Shown: positions 9,112 to 19,230, numbered from the stretch's first letter. The stretch is 64,000 nt of DNA from Mageeibacillus sp. UBA6976 (GCA_002450155.1 DJYO01000013.1:124001-188000), one strand, 5' to 3'. Made by a program: numbers and translations. The notes: a model not told the origin generated them from the letters alone.

Positions 9112-10205
9112 TATCTGTTATCCATTACATCTCTGATCGCTTTTATTATGCGCTCATTAGTATCATACACCGCTTTGCTTTGTGCAACCTTTCTTATCCC
9201 GGCCCTCCTGCTGTCATCGTTAAGCAGATCTAATAACACATCCGTAAGCTTGCCGTCCTCAACATCCTTATCGCTGATCACGATACCGCCGCCGCCTGAT
9301 GCCACCATATTGGCATTATAGGTCTGGTGATCGTGAGCTGCATGAGGATAAGGTACCATTATCGAGCAGGCACCCGTGGCTGTGATCTCTGCGCAGGTAA
9401 CAGCGCCTGCCCTTAATATGCAGACGTCACTGCCGGACAGATAAACATTGGGCTCATCGATATAGCTCATTATCTCAAGATTTGAAGGCAAAGTCTCAGG
9501 CATTTCGACTGCATTATGCTTGCCTACACTGAGAACAAACCTGATGCCTGCAAAACGAGGATCTGCGCTTGTCTTCAGGATAAAGTTTGTAAGAGTCTTG
9601 GCGCCGAGAGATCCACCCATGGTAAATACCATTTTGTCCGTATCCTTAAGTCCCAGCTTCTGCCTTGAGCCTTCGTAAGTATTGCCGTACATTATGCTCC
9701 TTACGGGATTGCCTGTGCAGACGACTTTGCGGGCTTTACTGAAGACATCTTCCTGATCGGGAAAGCCGGTCATAACAAGGGCCGCCCCCTTGGAAAGAAG
9801 CTTGTTTGCCCTGCCGGGGAAGGCATTTGCCTCGTGTATCATCACAGGGACCCTAAGAGCCTTTGCCGCATAAAGAAGCGGAGCGCTTACATATCCGCCG
9901 GTAGAGATGACCGCATCAGGTTTAAATTCCTTGATGATGCTGCGGCACTGCTTCTTACCCTTCTGCAGAGCTATAAGAGCCTTGAAGAATCTGGGTGAAG
10001 GCTTAAGCGGCATAGCCATGGCGGTAATGGGTCTGAATTCATATCCGGCCTTGGGCACAAGTTCCCCTTCGAGGCCCTCTGCTCTTCCGGTAAATATGAT
10101 CTCACAGTCGCTGCCATAGCAATCCTTGAGCATGCCCGCTATTGCAAGAGCAGGATTGATATGTCCCGATGTGCCGCCGCCTGTAACGATAAATCTGACG
10201 CTCAT
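9111..10205 (-). CDS. murG: UDP-GlcNAc:lipid I N-acetylglucosaminyltransferase MurG
   Basis: MurG converts lipid I to lipid II on the inner face of the membrane. The 364-aa protein has the first glycine loop VTGGGTSGHINPALA, the second loop TMGGSLGA, and the acceptor/donor region RAGAVTCAEI with VPYPHAAHDHQTYNA, all family hallmarks. Its ATG overlaps the ftsW stop by one base and its own stop overlaps the ftsQ start. Confidence 0.97.
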   Translation of the reverse strand: MSVRFIVTGGGTSGHINPALAIAGMLKDCYGSDCEIIFTGRAEGLEGELVPKAGYEFRPITAMAMPLKPSPRFFKALIALQKGKKQCRSIIKEFKPDAVISTGGYVSAPLLYAAKALRVPVMIHEANAFPGRANKLLSKGAALVMTGFPDQEDVFSKARKVVCTGNPVRSIMYGNTYEGSRQKLGLKDTDKMVFTMGGSLGAKTLTNFILKTSADPRFAGIRFVLSVGKHNAVEMPETLPSNLEIMSYIDEPNVYLSGSDVCILRAGAVTCAEITATGACSIMVPYPHAAHDHQTYNANMVASGGGGIVISDKDVEDGKLTDVLLDLLNDDSRRAGIRKVAQSKAVYDTNERIIKAIRDVMDNR

Positions 10206-11527
10206 TAAGCTTTGGCCTCCTTGATCTGCTTAGGTTTTGTTCTATACCTGGATATCTGAAGGATAAAGCCGTAAGCGATAAGGAGAGATATCTGTGCCGT
10301 ACCGCCGTAGCTCATGAAGGGCAAGGTTACACCTGTTGAAGGAATGACCTGGAGCTCAACCGCGAGATTAAGGAACACCTCAACAAATATGAGCGTGGTA
10401 CACCCTGTGGCTACAGTCCTAGCATATACGCCGTCCGCTCGCCATATTACCTGCATGCACATTGCAAATATGATCAGATACAGGATTATCAGTATAAGCC
10501 CTCCGACAAAACCAGTCTCCTCCACATATATGGAGAAGATGTAGTCATTCTGGGCCTCGGATACATAGTTGTACTTGGCTCTGGAATTACCGATGCCTAC
10601 GCCCCACATTCCACCGGAACCCAGAGCATTCATGGCATTATCTACCTGCCTTGTATCGTCTGATGAGATCTCCTCTTCTTCCTCATCATCAGCATTATAG
10701 ATGGCGATTCTCTTAAAAACGTGAGCGTAGTTTCTCATTATCCTGTCTCTTGTGGAAGCAGGAGCTACTGCGATACCTATCGTTCCTACTATGGCAGCCA
10801 GGAGCAGTGTGATGAGACCTCCGACGATCCATGACTTGATCGGGATCTCAGAGCTTACTGCGCACATGAATATAACAGCTGCGATGATTATGAAGCAGGA
10901 TACGTGAGGCTGAAGTACGATAACAACGTCAACCAGAGCTGCCGTAACTACAGGGATAATGAAATCAACTGCAGCATCCAGGAGCATCTGACGCCCGGGA
11001 GTTTTGGACTTGATCTTACCCTTTGCTCTCATGGAGCAGATAAGTGAGCGCCATCCTGCAAATGCTATTACCAGGGCAACCTTGATGACTTCTGATGTCT
11101 GGAACTGGATACTTCCGATGGTAAGCCATCTGCTCGCACCATGCTCGGCACCGCCGGCTCCAAACAGAAGGGTCACTATGGCAAGTACCAGGCTCACTGC
11201 GTATGCACCGAACATCATGAAACGGTTGTCAAAGAGCTTAGGCGGCAGGAAGGATATCAGTATGCAGGCTACAAACCCCAATACCGTAAAGATAAGCTGG
11301 CTTCTCAAAAAATGTGCGGAATCTCCAAACAGACCATAGGCGTCAGGAGCCGAAACAGAGAAGAGCACTACCATACCAAAGGACAGCATGACCAGTATCA
11401 TGAGTATCATAGGGATATTCGTCTGATACCGGCGAATAGGCGCCTTAATGCTTCCGTCAGGCTTCCTTGACGTATCGACTTCTACAGGTTCTATAAGCTG
11501 CTCAATATCCTTATCAGTTCCCGTCAT
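10205..11527 (-). CDS. ftsW: FtsW-type peptidoglycan glycosyltransferase (SEDS family)
   Basis: SEDS polymerase acting with the class B PBP of the cluster at the septum. The 440-aa protein has about ten hydrophobic segments and the signatures GSIQFQTSEVIKVAL and PSTGVTLPFMSYGGTAQ. A cytosolic N-terminal tail of about 30 residues and an acidic loop (DDEEEEEISSDD) before the conserved GIGNSRAK are visible. It overlaps murF by four bases, although mraY and murD usually sit between these two genes. A second SEDS gene (rodA) is at 21841-22962. Confidence 0.93.
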   Translation of the reverse strand: MTGTDKDIEQLIEPVEVDTSRKPDGSIKAPIRRYQTNIPMILMILVMLSFGMVVLFSVSAPDAYGLFGDSAHFLRSQLIFTVLGFVACILISFLPPKLFDNRFMMFGAYAVSLVLAIVTLLFGAGGAEHGASRWLTIGSIQFQTSEVIKVALVIAFAGWRSLICSMRAKGKIKSKTPGRQMLLDAAVDFIIPVVTAALVDVVIVLQPHVSCFIIIAAVIFMCAVSSEIPIKSWIVGGLITLLLAAIVGTIGIAVAPASTRDRIMRNYAHVFKRIAIYNADDEEEEEISSDDTRQVDNAMNALGSGGMWGVGIGNSRAKYNYVSEAQNDYIFSIYVEETGFVGGLILIILYLIIFAMCMQVIWRADGVYARTVATGCTTLIFVEVFLNLAVELQVIPSTGVTLPFMSYGGTAQISLLIAYGFILQISRYRTKPKQIKEAKA

Positions 11528-12999
11528 TTGCTCTCATTACCCTTCTCGATAAAATAGTCTGCCAACTTCTCAAGACCGAAAGAGTGTGATCCCTTAAAGA
11601 GCACGCAGTCTCCGGGCTTAAGATACTCTTCAAGCCTTCTCCTCATATCTTCTGTATCACTGCACTTGATTATCTCAAGACTCATATTGATGCTGTGAGC
11701 GCCCCTGATAAAGTCATCTGCGTTATCTCCGGTAACAAATACCCTGTCCACATCGTATCTGGCACAGTTCTTGCCGATCATCTCGTGAAGCACAGGAGCA
11801 TAGTCGCCCAGCTCGAGCACGCCTCCTAACGCCATAACGCCGCGTCTGCCCCTGGACTGGTATTTGAAATTCTCGAAGGCAGCCGCCATGGATTCAGGTG
11901 ATGCATTATAAGCGTCGTTGATTATCAGATACTTATCTGTCTCAGTTGCAAGGCCTCTGCCTGCTCCCTGAGAAAAATCCGAGATGGCAGATCTGATGAG
12001 ATCTTTGGAATCATCATCTCTTCCAAGACCAAAGTGATAAGCACAGTACAGGGCAAAAAGGACATTCCTTACAGCCGCATCACCATGCTGGCTGATCCTT
12101 ATGCCGCTGATAAAGTCAGAAGAGCTTTCCGGACTTGCGATGCAGGAATCAAATGTTGTTCCCTCATCATCCGTAACAACAAGATCACTCTTCATAAACC
12201 AGGCGCTGTAAGGATTATCGTCAGAGAGTTTAGATGTGATGCCTACTACCATCTTGCCTAAGGGCAGATTGGATATGGCATATTCAAACAGCTGGGGATC
12301 GTCGCCGTTAACTGCAAGGATGCCGCCATCTGTAAGACCTTCGGCGATCTCAAATTTAGCCTTGATTATATTCTCACGGCTCCCGAGACGGCCTATGTGT
12401 GAATAGCCGGTATTGGTTATAACGGCAAGATCCGGGAGAGCAATATTAGTAAGGTAAGATATCTCACCCAAAGCTCTCATACCCATCTCAAGGATCAGTA
12501 TCTCGGTATCAGCAGGAGCAGAGAGTATCGCCTTGCTCATGCCTATCTCGTTATTGTTATTGGCTGTAGTTGCATGGACCTTGTATCCTGTTGCAAGAAC
12601 ATCCCTTATAAGATTTCTCGTAGACGTCTTGCCGACGGAACCTGTAATGCCTATAACCTTGCATCCGCCAAGTCCGAGTCTTAATCTGTAGTGCTTGGCA
12701 AGCCTGGCCAGGGCATCAGATGTATCCTCTACCACAATGCCGATACCACCTTCGGGTATGTAGGAAGCATTAGATACCACTACAGCCGCAGCACCTGCTT
12801 CTATGGCCATGGCCGCATATTCATCTCCGTTGAAATTCTCACCTTTGAGCGCAAAGAAGATATCCCCTTTGCCTATGGTCCTGGTATCCGTAGATACATC
12901 CGTTATCTCAACATTTGTATCGTATATCTTATCCTTGGTCTTGGATATCCTCTCGGCACCCAGAACATTCTTTATCTCATCTAAAGTAAACTTTGCCAT
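11524..12999 (-). CDS. murF: UDP-MurNAc-tripeptide:D-alanyl-D-alanine ligase MurF
   Basis: MurF adds D-Ala-D-Ala to the UDP-MurNAc-tripeptide in the cytosol. The 491-aa protein carries the P loop GITGSVGKTSTRN, then TANNNNEIGMS, the magnesium-site region LILEMGMRALGEI, INDAYNASPESM and FKGSHSFGLE near the C-terminus. Its ATG overlaps the murE stop (TAATG). Confidence 0.96.
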   Translation of the reverse strand: MAKFTLDEIKNVLGAERISKTKDKIYDTNVEITDVSTDTRTIGKGDIFFALKGENFNGDEYAAMAIEAGAAAVVVSNASYIPEGGIGIVVEDTSDALARLAKHYRLRLGLGGCKVIGITGSVGKTSTRNLIRDVLATGYKVHATTANNNNEIGMSKAILSAPADTEILILEMGMRALGEISYLTNIALPDLAVITNTGYSHIGRLGSRENIIKAKFEIAEGLTDGGILAVNGDDPQLFEYAISNLPLGKMVVGITSKLSDDNPYSAWFMKSDLVVTDDEGTTFDSCIASPESSSDFISGIRISQHGDAAVRNVLFALYCAYHFGLGRDDDSKDLIRSAISDFSQGAGRGLATETDKYLIINDAYNASPESMAAAFENFKYQSRGRRGVMALGGVLELGDYAPVLHEMIGKNCARYDVDRVFVTGDNADDFIRGAHSINMSLEIIKCSDTEDMRRRLEEYLKPGDCVLFKGSHSFGLEKLADYFIEKGNESK

Positions 13000-14513
13000 T
13001 ATTCTCTGCCTTCTGCCTTAGCTACGGCCGAAACCGCAGTCTCGTAATCGTCAAAATGTATCTTGGTCTTGCCGAAGATCTGATAGTCCTCGTGACCCTT
13101 GCCTGCAATAAGGACGGTATCGCCACTCTTTGCAAGTTCAATGCATCTTGCAATAGCCGATGCTCTGTCGCTTACCACTTCGTATTTGCCGGTGGTCTTT
13201 GATATACCGGTAATGATATCTTCGATTATCTTGTCCGGGTCTTCTGTCCTCGGATTATCTGTCGTTATTATGGTGTAGTCCGATTTAAGACCGGATACCT
13301 CGCCCATCTCGAATCTTCTATCCCGGGGTCTGTCGCCGCCGCAACCGAACATGGTTATCAGTCTGCCCTCCGTGTACTCTCTTAAAGTATCGAGCACGCT
13401 GCCCAGTGCAGCTGCATTATGGGCATAATCAACCAGGATGCTGATGCCGGAATTATTTGGGACAGGCTGAACTCTGCCTGGAACGCTGCATTTTGCAAGA
13501 GCTGATCTTATTGCATCAAAGCTTACTCCTGCCTTCATCGCGCAGCATATGGCACAAAGAGCATTGTGGACGCTGAATTCACCGGGCAGAGATACAAATA
13601 CCTCTCCATTATACTGAGGACTTATCAGATCGAAGGTCGTACCTATTACATGTCCCCTTCTGTCCTTGCGAAGGTTCACTGCCCTGATATCCGCCTTGTC
13701 ACTTAAGCCGAATGTTATGATCTCACACTTGCCCTCGCAGTATTTAATGACTTCAGGAGCCTTATCGCTGTCAATATTAATAAAGGCCGTCTCGCAGTCG
13801 TCAAATATCTTAAGCTTGCAGCTGAAATAATCCTGCATGTCAGGGTGTTCATGGGGAGCAATGTGATCGTTATAAAGATTGGTAAAACATGCGCATTTAT
13901 ATCTTATGCCGTAAACTCTGTAACGCTTAACCCCAAGGGATGAAACTTCCATTATAAGATTCCTGGAACCGGACCTATACAGTTCATCCATCATGTTATA
14001 GATCTCTGTTGATTCAGGAGTAGTAAGGCGTGCCGGGATCTTTCTGTCTCCAATGTAGTTGCAGACTGTACCTATAAGACCCGAACTGATACCAGCCTCA
14101 TCAAATATCTGCCTGAGCATGAATGTGGACGTGGTCTTGCCCTTGGTCCCCGTAATGCCGTAGATATCGAGCTTTGATTCAGGGTGGCCGAGTATTGCAG
14201 AAGATACGACTGCAAGGGCCCTCCTGCTGTCAGGTACTTCAACAACGGTAACATCCCTGCCCTCTGCCATATCAGCTATCTCGGAAGCGCTAAGTATCTC
14301 GCGCCCGCTGTCCACTATCACAGCATTAGCTCCGCTAAGTATCGCTGCTTCAACAAAGCGGTGACCGTCAAATTCAAAACCTGCTATGGCAACAAATAAA
14401 CAGCCGTCAGTGATCTTACGTGAATCTGATTCAGCACGCGTAACATCACAGCTTGCGGGATCACCCGTTATCGTGTTGTATGATTCCCCTGAGAGGACTT
14501 CGCTTAATAACAT
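12999..14513 (-). CDS. murE: UDP-MurNAc-tripeptide synthetase MurE, probably meso-diaminopimelate-adding
   Basis: MurE adds the third residue of the peptidoglycan stem. The 504-aa protein has the P loop GITGTKGKTTSTF, the LTTPES substrate segment and a DNPR motif in TTDNPRTEDP. In this family DNPR marks meso-DAP enzymes as against lysine-adding ones, so a meso-DAP wall is inferred. GGAGAAG precedes the ATG. About 130 bp separate it from the PBP gene; that gap is AT-rich with an imperfect palindrome around TATAAT and might hold a weak secondary promoter. Confidence 0.95.
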   Translation of the reverse strand: MLLSEVLSGESYNTITGDPASCDVTRAESDSRKITDGCLFVAIAGFEFDGHRFVEAAILSGANAVIVDSGREILSASEIADMAEGRDVTVVEVPDSRRALAVVSSAILGHPESKLDIYGITGTKGKTTSTFMLRQIFDEAGISSGLIGTVCNYIGDRKIPARLTTPESTEIYNMMDELYRSGSRNLIMEVSSLGVKRYRVYGIRYKCACFTNLYNDHIAPHEHPDMQDYFSCKLKIFDDCETAFINIDSDKAPEVIKYCEGKCEIITFGLSDKADIRAVNLRKDRRGHVIGTTFDLISPQYNGEVFVSLPGEFSVHNALCAICCAMKAGVSFDAIRSALAKCSVPGRVQPVPNNSGISILVDYAHNAAALGSVLDTLREYTEGRLITMFGCGGDRPRDRRFEMGEVSGLKSDYTIITTDNPRTEDPDKIIEDIITGISKTTGKYEVVSDRASAIARCIELAKSGDTVLIAGKGHEDYQIFGKTKIHFDDYETAVSAVAKAEGRE

Positions 14514-14644
14514 CGATACTTCTCCTTAAGTTCTTTGCATATATTATAAATATAATATGCGAAATCCATTAATTTTATTTAGGGCAAAATAGGGAATTTT
14601 CGCGAATGGACGGGTGATATTTGGTAAAACCCGCTTAAGGTCTG

Positions 14645-17023
14645 TCAGCCTACCCCTTCTTCTTCCTCTCCCGTGGTGGTCTCAGGCGGGGTCGTGACAT
14701 CTACCATTACACCGTCCTCGGACATTACACGCTCACCTGTAGGCTCGGCCGAAGTTTCGGCAGTAGTCTGGTTTACGGGAGCATTAAGTTCCAGTGTTAC
14801 CTGTATTATCTCGCCTGCTAAGACCTGGGTACCTGCAGCAACGCTCTGGCCGGTGCAGACACCTGTGACATCGCCCTTGATCTTGCAATTGAGGTTAAGG
14901 TCAAGGCAGGCTTCGATACATTCGATGGCAGACATTCCGGACATATTTGGAACTCTGGTTGTAAGCATCTGATCCTCAGGAACGCCCTCGGGATACATAA
15001 TAACGACGCCTGTTTTATAGAGTGTCTCAGTATAGCTCGGATATGTTCTTGCAACGATAGTATCTGAATCCATGTCGATAGTTCCGTAGATAGTGGAAAG
15101 GCCGTTTGTGGAGATCCTGGAGGCAGCTTCTGAAGCCGTCATGCCGTCAACCTTCTGAACATAGTACTGAACCAGGAGCTGGTCGTATTCATCTGCTGTA
15201 AATATTCTCTCAACGCCCATATATGTCAGGGTTCCTTCAACTATCTTAGCCGCTGTTGAAGCTGCTGACGAGGAACCTACCGAATGGTCTGCAGGCTTGT
15301 TTATAACAACGAGGACTGCGATCTTAGGATCATTGGAGGGTGCGTAGCATGAGAATGAAAGCACGTGGCATCCGCGCAGAGGTCCGGTCTCGATCGTAGA
15401 TGTGGAGGTCTTACCTGCAACGGAATATCCGGCAACTCGTCCGGCTGAACCTGTACCGTCAGATACAACTCCTTCCATCAGTGTCCTTACTCTTGCACAG
15501 GTATTCTCGGAGAATACGGTCCTTACTACCTCGGGCTCTATCTCATCCACGACATTGCCTTCAGAATCAGTTATGTAGTGGGCAATGTGAGGAACCATAA
15601 GATCTCCGCCGTTGATGATCGCGCAGTAAGACATAAGAAGCTGGATAGGAGTTACGGTGGCAGACTCTCCGAATGACAGACAAGCCATATCGAGTTCCTG
15701 GGGATCAGTATGGAAGATGCCCTTTCCTTCAGCAGGAAGATCTATACCTGTTATGTCGTAGAAGCCGAGCATCCTTACATAGGAATAGTACTTGCTTATG
15801 CCGATCCGTCTTGCCAGCTGTGCAAAGATAGGATTGCAGGAATTCTCAAATGCTTTGAGCAGAGTCTCAGAACCGTGGTTATAGCTGTGAGACTTCTGGA
15901 GCCAGCAGGATATGGCATAGTTGGATATGTTTATGGGTGCATCACTGAAGACCTCATCTTCTGTGGTCAGATTCTCTTCGAATGCCATGCAGGTCGTAAG
16001 TGACTTAAATGTAGAACCGGGCTCGTAGGTATCGGAGATGCAGCGGTTTCGCCAGCAATTGGCCATTATGTAGTTGACCCTGTCCTCATCGCTCATCATC
16101 TGCCATTCAAGCTCTCCCATACCGTAAGGCATTGCATAGGGGTCGTTAAGGTCGTAGTCCGGCAGGGATACCATGGCAAGGACCGCGCCTGTATAAGGAT
16201 CCATAACGATAGCGCAGACTCCGTCAATAGGATTGTACTTCTGATATGCTTCCCTCGCAGCTTCCTCTGCTATTCTCTGGATGTTAAGGTCTATGTTTGT
16301 AACAATGTTATAACCGTCAGAGGCAGTTTCTGTAGTAGCTTCCGAATAAGGAAGAACGCCTCCCGTGATCTCGTCCGTCTCGGAATATCTGTAACCGTCA
16401 GTACCGGACAACAGGTCGTTATAGTAGGCTTCAAGCCCGTATACGCCCTTAAGGGACTCACCGTCATTACGGGCATAACCAATTACCTGGGATGCCAGGC
16501 TTCCGTAATTATAGTATCTCTGGGGTACAGCAACATAGCCAAAGCCCTTTATCTTGTTGTCCCTGCAATAAGACTCGAAGGCCTCCTTGATCTCAGCGGG
16601 GACATTCTTGGTTACATCACATCCTGCTACCTGATTTCTCGGATCTTCCTTATCACTGGGATCAACCGGGATAATGCCATCCATCTTCTCATAGGTTACT
16701 CCCAGATAGGATACGCAGGCTTCGATTATCTGATCCCTTGTAAGCTCGGTAGATGTAACAAGAGAAGGAGAGCAGACTACAGTATAATCGTAAGTATTGG
16801 ATGCAAGGGGCATGCCGTTGGCATCATAGATCATGCCTCTGTCAGCCGAATAGGTCATAAGTGTCCACTGCTGGTTAGCAGCCGCGTGGGCATAGACCTC
16901 ATAATTATTTACTGTTATATCGTAGAGCTTATAGATCAGATATCCGAATCCGATCAGTACCATTACAAAAATGGCTGCAACTGCAAGCCTGGAGCCCTGG
17001 GCTCTCCTGTTAGACTGCTCCAT
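14645..17023 (-). CDS. ftsI: Class B penicillin-binding protein (FtsI/SpoVD type) with PASTA domains
   Basis: Transpeptidase that cross-links septal or spore peptidoglycan. The 792-aa protein has a short cytosolic tail, TM about 12-32, dimerisation domain, and transpeptidase domain with active-site Ser337 in PGSTFKSL, SCN in ENSCNPIF and KTS in VAGKTSTST. Two C-terminal PASTA-like segments follow: one weak (VDGMTASEAASRI) and one clear (TRVPNMSGMSAIEC). The tail is Thr/Glu-rich (TTPPETTTGEEEE). PASTA domains in this position are typical of SpoVD and Gram-positive FtsI; which role it plays cannot be decided here. Confidence 0.94.
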   Translation of the reverse strand: MEQSNRRAQGSRLAVAAIFVMVLIGFGYLIYKLYDITVNNYEVYAHAAANQQWTLMTYSADRGMIYDANGMPLASNTYDYTVVCSPSLVTSTELTRDQIIEACVSYLGVTYEKMDGIIPVDPSDKEDPRNQVAGCDVTKNVPAEIKEAFESYCRDNKIKGFGYVAVPQRYYNYGSLASQVIGYARNDGESLKGVYGLEAYYNDLLSGTDGYRYSETDEITGGVLPYSEATTETASDGYNIVTNIDLNIQRIAEEAAREAYQKYNPIDGVCAIVMDPYTGAVLAMVSLPDYDLNDPYAMPYGMGELEWQMMSDEDRVNYIMANCWRNRCISDTYEPGSTFKSLTTCMAFEENLTTEDEVFSDAPINISNYAISCWLQKSHSYNHGSETLLKAFENSCNPIFAQLARRIGISKYYSYVRMLGFYDITGIDLPAEGKGIFHTDPQELDMACLSFGESATVTPIQLLMSYCAIINGGDLMVPHIAHYITDSEGNVVDEIEPEVVRTVFSENTCARVRTLMEGVVSDGTGSAGRVAGYSVAGKTSTSTIETGPLRGCHVLSFSCYAPSNDPKIAVLVVINKPADHSVGSSSAASTAAKIVEGTLTYMGVERIFTADEYDQLLVQYYVQKVDGMTASEAASRISTNGLSTIYGTIDMDSDTIVARTYPSYTETLYKTGVVIMYPEGVPEDQMLTTRVPNMSGMSAIECIEACLDLNLNCKIKGDVTGVCTGQSVAAGTQVLAGEIIQVTLELNAPVNQTTAETSAEPTGERVMSEDGVMVDVTTPPETTTGEEEEGVG

Positions 17024-17043
17024 CTGATATGTCCTCTCAAAAC

Positions 17044-17691
17044 TTAAGGATGCTCGGCATAGTAAGTCGCAAGAGCATTAGTCGCATTCTCCAGCGCCTC
17101 AGCATTTATGCCGTCCATATTGTATGTTACCACTGTTTTGAGAGAATCGTTATTAGGAACAGGAAGACTTACTACCTGATTCTGGTTAGGATCCTGCATT
17201 CCGAGAGCGAGAGCCTGAGCTCTTACGGTCTCCATGTCTGTAACGCCATGTGCATTCTCTTCTGCATCAAGTATCTGTGTCTTGAGGACATTGATCTGGT
17301 CCTTAAGATTGGAGTTATCTCTTGCGATCTCAGAGATCTCAGTCTGGGGATACATGAGCAATATTGCCATAAAGCCTATGGCGATAATAAGGCCGGCACA
17401 GATGCATGTCTCAAAAAGCTTACGTGCAGTAAGCTTTCTGGCCTGCTTGTTCTGTTCCTTGCGCATCTTATCGTCCTCATACTTTAATACAAAATTGTGA
17501 CCCTGTCTCTGAACTTCCTCACTGGTGACATAAGGATTAGGAACAATATCGAGTTTTTCTTCAACAATAACTTCATTCTTCCTTGGATGTACGGTTGTAC
17601 CGTTCAAGGCAAGCTTAGTCTTACGAGCCTTAAGTGCCTCGTCAAGATCCTTGTCTCTTCTGAAATTGTCCTTACGTTCTTTAATTGCCAT
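17044..17691 (-). CDS. ftsL: FtsL-like bitopic division protein
   Basis: 215-aa protein with a charged cytosolic N-terminus of about 93 residues, a single TM helix (about 94-113) and an extracytoplasmic heptad-rich segment (EISEIARDNSNLKDQINVLK), ending in an Asn/Ala-rich tail. FtsL-family proteins are poorly conserved; the call comes from topology, the leucine-zipper-like region with VRAQALALGM, and position between rsmH and ftsI. It would recruit FtsQ and activate the FtsW-FtsI pair. The cytosolic part is longer than usual. Confidence 0.8.
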   Translation of the reverse strand: MAIKERKDNFRRDKDLDEALKARKTKLALNGTTVHPRKNEVIVEEKLDIVPNPYVTSEEVQRQGHNFVLKYEDDKMRKEQNKQARKLTARKLFETCICAGLIIAIGFMAILLMYPQTEISEIARDNSNLKDQINVLKTQILDAEENAHGVTDMETVRAQALALGMQDPNQNQVVSLPVPNNDSLKTVVTYNMDGINAEALENATNALATYYAEHP

Positions 17692-17707
17692 AACCCTAAC
17701 CCGTCAA

Positions 17708-18676
17708 TCAGTTGTATTGTTCGTTGTTGTTCCTCTCAAATATCCTCAGCTTTGCCGACCTTGCTCTGGGATTGTCAGATACCTCTTCTTCTGTCGGCTC
17801 CATGGGTTTCTTAGTGATCACCGTACCAAGAGGTTTCTTACCGCAAACGCACACCGGGAAATCTCTTGGACAAGTGCAGGGAAATTCAGCTTTCCTGAAA
17901 CCCTCCTTGACTATCCTGTCCTCTAAAGAGTGGAATGTGATCACCACGAATCTTCCACCCGGCTTAAGATGTCTTACGCCGTCTGAGACCAGCCTCTCGA
18001 GACCTCTTAACTCGTGGTTTACCTCTATCCTTATTGCCTGGAAACATCTCTTGGCAGGATGCTGATCCTCACCTCTTCCGTGTCCCGGCATGTATTCCTT
18101 GATCGCTTCAGCAAGCTCTACTGTTGAAGTAAAAGGCTTAACTTTCCTTCTTGCGACTATTCCCTCAGCGATCCTGCCGGAATGGCGTTCCTCGCCATAT
18201 TCCTTAAAGATGCGGTCAAGTTCGTCTCTTGAATATGTATTTACTACAGTTGCAGCAGTAAGGCCTTCAGATAGATCCATTCTCATGTCGAGAGGACCGT
18301 CGTTCATGTATGAGAAGCCTCTTTCAGCTTTATCTAACTGATAGGAGGATACGCCTACATCTGCAAGAATTCCGTCAACCTTGCCGAGCTTCATGGAATC
18401 GAGGATATTATCTATCTCACCATAATCTGACTTGACCGGCATCCAGTTTGTCATCTCGAAGCGTTCTTTGTTCAGCATATTTGTAGCAAGAGCCGCATCG
18501 TCCTTATCTATTGAGATAAGGGTACCGTTCATATTAAGTCTGGAAGCGATCATCGCAGAATGTCCGCCGCCGCCAAGAGTGCAGTCTACGTAGATTCCGT
18601 CCGGCTTGATATTTAAAGCTTCTATAGCCTCCTCCGGCATTACGGATACATGTTTAAAATCAGAGTCCTTCAACAT
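17708..18676 (-). CDS. rsmH: 16S rRNA (cytosine(1402)-N(4))-methyltransferase RsmH
   Basis: RsmH methylates C1402 in the ribosomal P site. The 322-aa protein starts with FKHVSVMPEEAIEALNI, followed by VDCTLGGGGHSAMI, ILADVGVSSYQLD, QAIRIEVNHEL and VVITFHSLEDRIVK, all family signatures. Its start lies 17 bases inside mraZ with only a weak ribosome binding site, so expression probably depends on mraZ translation. Confidence 0.97.
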   Translation of the reverse strand: MLKDSDFKHVSVMPEEAIEALNIKPDGIYVDCTLGGGGHSAMIASRLNMNGTLISIDKDDAALATNMLNKERFEMTNWMPVKSDYGEIDNILDSMKLGKVDGILADVGVSSYQLDKAERGFSYMNDGPLDMRMDLSEGLTAATVVNTYSRDELDRIFKEYGEERHSGRIAEGIVARRKVKPFTSTVELAEAIKEYMPGHGRGEDQHPAKRCFQAIRIEVNHELRGLERLVSDGVRHLKPGGRFVVITFHSLEDRIVKEGFRKAEFPCTCPRDFPVCVCGKKPLGTVITKKPMEPTEEEVSDNPRARSAKLRIFERNNNEQYN

Positions 18677-19091
18677 TATACAGAGTGTCCAATCCTTCGA
18701 TATTGCTTAAGTCGTGATCCTCATTCTCATATGTGGTCTTGAGGCAGATGTCGAGTTTGTCTTCTTCTGCGAAGATGCATATCTCATCTCCGGGTTTTGC
18801 ACCGATATTCTCCCAAAGCTCGGAATTAACGGTGATCCTGCCCTGAGAATCTACGCTGACCTCGATAGACTCGCCCAAGATAGCTCTCTGGATCTTGCGG
18901 ACATTCTTATTCATTGAATTAAAGCTCTTTATCTGAGCCTTGATCTTCTCGAAATTCTCCTTGGTATAAACACAAAGATACCCGACATCCAAACTGTTCG
19001 TTACGACCAGTTCGTTGCCGAGGATGGCTTTTTGCTTAGTAGGAACGAAAAATCTCCCCTTAGCATCAATTTTCTTTGTATCACGTGCCAA
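18660..19091 (-). CDS. mraZ: MraZ, transcriptional regulator of the division cluster
   Basis: MraZ is a ring-forming DNA-binding protein that represses its own division cluster in bacteria where it has been tested. The 143-aa protein has two SpoVT/AbrB-like halves, each with a conserved DxKGR/DSQGR core (KKIDAKGRFFVP and VDSQGRITV). Translation starts at TTG (19091), preceded by GGAGAGAAGAA; the resulting MARDTKKIDAKGR start fits the family. It leads the whole cluster. Confidence 0.94.
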   Translation of the reverse strand: MARDTKKIDAKGRFFVPTKQKAILGNELVVTNSLDVGYLCVYTKENFEKIKAQIKSFNSMNKNVRKIQRAILGESIEVSVDSQGRITVNSELWENIGAKPGDEICIFAEEDKLDICLKTTYENEDHDLSNIEGLDTLYNVEGL

Positions 19092-19129
19092 TTCTTCTCT
19101 CCGCCGATCCGTTTTGGAAATCAGGATAT

Positions 19130-19159
19130 GTTATAATTAGTTCCACGAATCTTCACCAA
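19130..19159 (-). promoter_or_regulatory. Probable promoter of the mraZ division cluster
   Basis: Minus strand: -35 TTGGTG (159-154), 18-bp spacer, -10 TATAAC (135-130), about 40 bp before the TTG start. TGGTGA recurs at 158-153 and 186-181, so the promoter region contains a short direct repeat; MraZ binds direct repeats in its own promoter in other bacteria, but the classical TGGGA boxes are not clear here. Confidence 0.5.
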
Positions 19160-19230
19160 CTGTAACATTTCCTCCCGAATTCACCACACGTTTGTATTTT
19201 AACTGTAACTTTTTTTTAATGCAATAGTAT

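Noticed and set aside
8612..9321. Plus-strand frames opposite ftsQ and murG
   Set aside because: They mirror the acidic low-complexity start of ftsQ; composition is not protein-like and no start signals are present.
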